The notes beneath the pieces were generated by a model. It worked only from the letters and a program-made list of their open reading frames with translations, was not told where the DNA came from and did not search any database. A program made the position numbers and the translations under genes. Positions 6,062-8,992 of a stretch of 8,992 nucleotides of DNA are shown piece by piece (the first letter of the stretch is position 1; each line of letters starts with the position of its first letter). Source of the stretch: DAOVRD01 sp964605915. Its GTDB lineage: Bacteria > Planctomycetota > Brocadiia > SM23-32. The stretch covers positions 1-8,992 of the forward strand of contig CAZSET010000171.1 in the NCBI GenBank assembly GCA_964605915.1, given 5' to 3'.

Positions 6062-6623
6062 GCTGGTCCCCCACGACGAAGACTTTCGCGCCCTTCAGGA
6101 CCGAGGTGAGGAAGTGGTCGCCGGATGCCACCTTGCGCCGGTACTCCGCCCGAGGGTACACGGTGGGGGTGATCTCGCGGCCCAACTGCGTCTGCGCAAC
6201 GGCCAGGGCACTCACCAACTCGCCGAAGCTCACGCTGCCAACCACAAGGAGGTCGACGTCGCTATCGAAGCGCTGCTCGCCGCGCGCAAACGATCCGTGG
6301 ATAAAGGCGACCTCAATCCGCTCGCGGATCCCGCGCAAGGCCGATCGCAGAACGTCCCCGAGCCCTGCGGTCTTGACTACCAGGCGCTCCAACTCGGGGA
6401 AAACCGCGCAGTCACCGTTGGCCTGGTAGTACTTCCGCCGGCCCTCCGTGGCGCACTTCAGTATTCCCAGGTCGGCAAGCCGCGCCAGTTCCCGGCCGAG
6501 ATTGGTTGCGTCCTCATCCAGCACGGAGGCCAACTGGCGCACGAAGAAGCGCTCGTCCGGGCGAGAGAATAGCCAGGCGAGCGCGTTGGCCCGGAGCTTC
6601 GAGCCGAGGAGCTTATCGAGCAT
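6015..6623 (-). CDS. Winged-helix / MNT-type nucleotidyltransferase, putative antitoxin and autoregulator
   Basis: A 202-aa two-domain protein. Residues 1-75 look like a winged-helix DNA-binding domain: FFVRQLASVL...NLGRELARLADLGIL, then a wing with GRRKYYQAN (61-69). Residues 100-200 are a minimal nucleotidyltransferase (pol beta superfamily) with GSFARGE (110-116), metal-binding Asp122 and Asp124 in SDVDLLVVG, and a probable third carboxylate at Glu150 (LGREITPTVY). Characterised MntA proteins add AMP to their HEPN partners and so neutralise them; that activity is inferred here. The gene overlaps the HEPN gene by 47 bases and is transcribed first, as an antitoxin often is. AAGGGG lies five bases before ATG 6623. 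The winged helix and the inverted repeats in the promoter suggest autoregulation. The active-site residues appear complete. Confidence 0.82.
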   Translation of the reverse strand: MLDKLLGSKLRANALAWLFSRPDERFFVRQLASVLDEDATNLGRELARLADLGILKCATEGRRKYYQANGDCAVFPELERLVVKTAGLGDVLRSALRGIRERIEVAFIHGSFARGEQRFDSDVDLLVVGSVSFGELVSALAVAQTQLGREITPTVYPRAEYRRKVASGDHFLTSVLKGAKVFVVGDQHDLGRLAEQSLADPT

Positions 6624-6647
6624 GTTCGCCCCTTTGCAGTTGTTTCC

Positions 6648-6674
6648 ACTACAAGTGTAGTTTATTCTACTACA
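6648..6674. repeat. Operator-like array of three ACTACA/TGTAGT half-sites
   Basis: ACTACA (6648-6653), two bases, then TGTAGT (6656-6661) form a perfect palindrome. A third ACTACA (6669-6674) repeats the first half-site exactly 21 bases later, that is, two helical turns. The array overlaps the -10 and spacer of the MNT/HEPN promoter, as expected for a repressor site. The encoded winged-helix protein is the obvious candidate ligand (inference). Confidence 0.6.
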
Positions 6675-6687
6675 CGTTTGCTTTCAA
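6659..6687 (-). promoter_or_regulatory. Promoter of the MNT-HEPN gene pair
   Basis: On the minus strand, -35 TTGAAA (6687-6682), a 17-base spacer and -10 TAAACT (6664-6659). The predicted start is near 6652, about 30 bases before the ATG at 6623. TAGAAT (6669-6664) is a better -10 hexamer, but its spacing to TTGAAA is only 12. The tract is distinctly AT-rich against its GC-rich surroundings. Confidence 0.5.
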
Positions 6688-6726
6688 GGCCGTTCCCGCT
6701 CCTGCTTTCAGGTCGGGCCCGTCGGA

Positions 6727-6942
6727 ATGCGCCTTCGGCATTTCCCGGCAAGGCCCAACATCGGCACGGTGATGCTCTTCCCGTACGCGCGCATCTTGCC
6801 CCTGCACCTGACGATTCTGGCCGGCTTCTTCGTCGCCGGCAGCCTGATCGGGGTGGCCTTCTTCCTTGTGGTCAAGGCCGTTGCGGACCTGATGATGCAC
6901 GCCGTCGAGCACTCGGGGGCCCTGGAGGACGCCGAGGTCTGA
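6727..6942 (+). pseudogene. Probable C-terminal remnant of an integral membrane protein (DUF6498-like)
   Basis: The open frame codes for 71 residues containing one clear hydrophobic helix (about 27-48, LHLTILAGFFVAG then LIGVAFFLVV) followed by KAVADLMMHAVEH. From about residue 14 on (TVMLFPYARILPLHLTI) it resembles the C-terminal end of DUF6498 membrane proteins, which are several times longer. The residues before that look random, and the frame is closed by TAG at 6658. No Shine-Dalgarno precedes ATG 6727 or the internal ATG 6772. The missing 5' part would lie where the MNT/HEPN promoter now begins, so this is most likely a gene decapitated by insertion of that module. The alternative is a genuine small single-span membrane protein. 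The family name is recalled, not searched. Confidence 0.5.
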
Positions 6943-6981
6943 GGGCGGGCCTCCTGGGGGACATCGGTTACGGCCGGCGGC

Positions 6982-7010
6982 TTGCACATTGGGCGGACGC
7001 ACCGCATAAT
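6982..7010 (+). promoter_or_regulatory. Promoter of hslVU
   Basis: TTGCAC (6982-6987), a 17-base spacer and CATAAT (7005-7010). The predicted start is near 7017, giving a leader of about 27 bases that contains the strong ribosome binding site GGGGAGG (7032-7038). It looks like a housekeeping promoter; no CIRCE element is visible. A possible alternative ribosome binding alignment is AGGAGG, only two bases from the ATG. Confidence 0.55.
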
Positions 7011-7043
7011 GCTGTACCACGCCCAGCGTGAGGGGAGGAGGTC

Positions 7044-7601
7044 ATGGAAAGCAATCTGAACGCGTCGGATCACTGGCGCAGCACGACGATCCTGACGGTG
7101 CGGTCGGAATCGCAGGTGGCCCTGGGAGGCGACGGGCAGGTCACGCTGAACGACAGCATCGTGAAGGCCTCGGCCAGCAAGATAAGGCGCCTGTACCAGG
7201 ACAGGGTGATCGTCGGATTCGCGGGGGCGGCCGGAGATTCGCTGGCCCTGCTGGACCGCTTCAGCGGCAAGCTCGAGGAGTACCAGGGCAACCTGCTGCG
7301 CAGCGCCATCGAACTGGCCAAGGAGTGGCGGACCGACAGGGCGCTTCGGCCGCTGCAGAGCCTGCTGGTGGCGGCCGACGCCGGGCACAGCTTTCTCATC
7401 AGCGGGAGCGGCGAGGTAATCGAGCCGGACGACGGGGTGATAGGCATCGGGTCCGGCGGGCCTCAGGCGCTGGCAGCCGCCCGCGCCCTGATCCGCAATA
7501 CGGACATGGGGCCCGCCGACGTCGTTCGCACGTCACTTGAGATCGCGGCGGAGATATGCGTCTACACGAACAGCCAGATAACCGTCGAGACGTTGCCATG
7601 A
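7044..7601 (+). CDS. hslV: ATP-dependent protease subunit HslV (ClpQ), with N-terminal propeptide
   Basis: Threonine peptidase of the proteasome-beta fold (185 aa), forming the double hexameric core that HslU serves. After a 13-residue leader the mature family start appears: TTILTVR (14-20). By alignment to E. coli HslV, Thr14 is the nucleophile Thr1, Asp30 (GGDGQVT) is Asp17, Lys46 is Lys33 and Ser137 (GIGSGG) is Ser124, so the active site is complete. Other conserved blocks are KIRRLY, GFAGAAGD, LAKEWRTDRALRPL and a C-terminal region ending NSQITVETLP. In E. coli only Met precedes Thr1; here the leader must be removed. No start codon lies next to Thr14, and strong purine-rich sequence fits ATG 7044. 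The stop overlaps the hslU start. Confidence 0.96.
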   Translation: MESNLNASDHWRSTTILTVRSESQVALGGDGQVTLNDSIVKASASKIRRLYQDRVIVGFAGAAGDSLALLDRFSGKLEEYQGNLLRSAIELAKEWRTDRALRPLQSLLVAADAGHSFLISGSGEVIEPDDGVIGIGSGGPQALAAARALIRNTDMGPADVVRTSLEIAAEICVYTNSQITVETLP

Positions 7602-8929
7602 CGGGGCTGACGCCCCGCGCCATCGTCCAGCAGCTCGACCAGTACATCATCGGCCAGGACGCGGCCAAGCGCGCGGTGGCCATTGCCCTCAGGAACCGGT
7701 GGCGCCGCCAGCAGCTTGCCGAAGATCTGCGCCAGGAAGTGCTGCCCAAGAACATCCTCATGATCGGCCCGACCGGCGTGGGCAAGACCGAGATCGCCCG
7801 CCGGCTGGCCAACCTGGCAAACGCGCCCTTCATCAAGGTGGAAGCGTCTCACTACACCGAGGTCGGCTACCACGGCCGTGACGTCGAGAGCATGGTGCGG
7901 GAGCTGGTGGAGCTCTCGGCGAACATGGTCCGAGCCGAGGCGTGGGAACAGGTTCGCCCCCAGGCCGAACAGAATGCGCAGGAACGGCTCCTGGACGCCC
8001 TCTACGAGCCCCCTGAGCCCGGGCCGGGCGACGCCGATCGACTGCAACTGCAAAAGCGCGCCAGGGAGCGGCTCGGCGAACTGCTGGCAGGGGGGAAGCT
8101 GGACGAACGGACCGTGGAGATCGAAGTGAGCGAAAAGCCCGTCGTCATCCAGGGCATGTCCGTCGGCGGGGAGGAGATGGGTTTCGACATGCAGGGATTC
8201 CTGGAGGAGATGATGCCGAGCCGCACGGAACGGCGCCGCATGACCGTGTCCGAGGCCCGCCAGGTGCTCGTGCGGCAGGAGTCCGAGAAGCTCGTCGACC
8301 GCCAGTCCGTCGCCCGGAGGGCCGTGTGGCACGCCGAGAACCACGGCATCATTTTCATCGACGAACTGGACAAGATCGCCGCGTCGGCCGGGGAGACGTA
8401 CGGGCCGGACGTGAGCCGCGAAGGCGTTCAGCGCGACCTGCTTCCCATCGTTGAGGGATGCACGGTGCCGACCCGATACGGCATGGTCAGGACCGACCAC
8501 ATCCTGTTCATGGCGGCCGGCGCGTTCAACGTTGCCAAGCCCAGCGACCTGATACCCGAGATGCAGGGCCGGTTTCCGATCCGCGTCGAGCTGACCGACC
8601 TGACCAAGCAGGACTTCGTCCGCATCCTGACCGAGCCGCGCAACGCACTCACCAGGCAGTACCAGGCCCTACTCGAAACGGAAGGCGTCCGCCTGGAGTT
8701 CAGGGACGAGGCGGTCGAACGGATCGCCGAGTTCGCCGAGCAGATCAATCTGCGGACGCAGAGCATCGGCGCGCGCAGGCTGCAGACCGTCATGGAGAAG
8801 CTGTTGGAGAGCATCAGCTTCGAAGCGCCCGACCTCGGGCAGAAGGAGGTCGTGGTCGACCGCGCCTACGTGGATGAAAAGCTGGCCGAACTGGTCAAAG
8901 ACGAGGACCTGACCCGCTACATCCTCTAA
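7598..8929 (+). CDS. hslU: ATP-dependent protease ATPase subunit HslU (ClpY), GYHG pore loop
   Basis: AAA+ unfoldase that feeds HslV; 443 aa, the same length as E. coli HslU. The start ATG 7598 overlaps the hslV stop as ATGA and gives the standard N-terminus (MTGLTPRAIVQQLDQYIIGQ). A frame extending back to 7556 lies inside hslV and is not used. Walker A is GPTGVGKT (57-64). Pore loop 1 reads GYHG (90-93) instead of the usual GYVG. The intermediate (I) domain spans about 105-235. Walker B ends in Asp255-Glu256 (IIFIDELDKI), the arginine finger is Arg325 (GRFPIR), and sensor-2 Arg is in GARRL (391-395). The C-terminus DEDLTRYIL, which docks into HslV, is canonical. No clear terminator follows within the remaining 63 bases. 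Confidence 0.97.
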   Translation: MTGLTPRAIVQQLDQYIIGQDAAKRAVAIALRNRWRRQQLAEDLRQEVLPKNILMIGPTGVGKTEIARRLANLANAPFIKVEASHYTEVGYHGRDVESMVRELVELSANMVRAEAWEQVRPQAEQNAQERLLDALYEPPEPGPGDADRLQLQKRARERLGELLAGGKLDERTVEIEVSEKPVVIQGMSVGGEEMGFDMQGFLEEMMPSRTERRRMTVSEARQVLVRQESEKLVDRQSVARRAVWHAENHGIIFIDELDKIAASAGETYGPDVSREGVQRDLLPIVEGCTVPTRYGMVRTDHILFMAAGAFNVAKPSDLIPEMQGRFPIRVELTDLTKQDFVRILTEPRNALTRQYQALLETEGVRLEFRDEAVERIAEFAEQINLRTQSIGARRLQTVMEKLLESISFEAPDLGQKEVVVDRAYVDEKLAELVKDEDLTRYIL

Positions 8930-8992
8930 GGCGCTGCTGCGGAACCCCATCCTGGCTTCGGCCGGCTGCGAGCACCGAGCGGCTGTGTCGGC

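Noticed and set aside
7556..7597. Earlier start for hslU inside hslV
   Set aside because: The family N-terminus begins exactly at ATG 7598, which overlaps the hslV stop as ATGA; the extra 14 residues are hslV sequence in another frame.
7562..8500. Open frame of about 310 codons on the minus strand, opposite hslU
   Set aside because: Antisense shadow of hslU; low-complexity His/Leu/Asp/Ala-rich translation with no domain pattern.

Overview
This is a GC-rich bacterial chromosomal window. It carries parts of two ATP-dependent protein-quality-control systems, with a metabolic gene and a toxin-antitoxin-like pair between them. No RNA genes, CRISPR arrays, transposases or phage genes are visible. 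The gene set (tig-clpP-clpX, hslV-hslU, a DUF2961/GH172 enzyme, and a 2-oxoacid dehydrogenase E1 alpha with an insert typical of long fused E1 proteins) would fit Planctomycetota or a related environmental lineage. That assignment is a low-confidence inference from memory of where such genes occur together, not from a marker gene.

Layout, left to right. (1) Minus strand, 1-478: the 5' part of a thiamine-diphosphate-dependent 2-oxoacid dehydrogenase E1 alpha gene, cut by the window edge. It starts at GTG and has its own sigma70-like promoter and a palindrome in the leader. (2) Minus strand, 4142 down to 696: the canonical tig-clpP-clpX cluster (trigger factor, ClpP peptidase, ClpX unfoldase). 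A leader with two mutually exclusive hairpins, one of them terminator-like, lies upstream of tig. (3) 4143-4501: a divergent intergenic region. (4) Plus strand, 4502-5560: a DUF2961/GH172 glycoside-hydrolase-like protein. (5) Minus strand, 6623 down to 5615: a winged-helix/MNT nucleotidyltransferase gene overlapping a HEPN-domain gene by 47 bases. An AT-rich promoter in front of them carries three ACTACA/TGTAGT half-sites. (6) Plus strand, about 6727-6942: what looks like the C-terminal remnant of an integral membrane protein. (7) Plus strand, 7044-8929: hslV-hslU, translationally coupled by ATGA and preceded by a good promoter.

How the genes work together: trigger factor acts at the ribosome exit, ClpXP unfolds and degrades substrates, and HslUV forms a second, proteasome-like protease. 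The MNT/HEPN pair sits between these clusters, next to a truncated gene, and looks like a later insertion. The most noteworthy points are a ClpP whose catalytic Asp is replaced by Glu and whose oxyanion-region motif is altered, a GYHG pore loop in HslU, an HslV with a 13-residue propeptide, a trigger factor with a degenerate PPIase domain, the attenuator-like tig leader, and the operator-like array in the MNT/HEPN promoter. I do not see an entirely new system. The MNT/HEPN unit with its operator is the closest candidate, and it belongs to a known type of pair.
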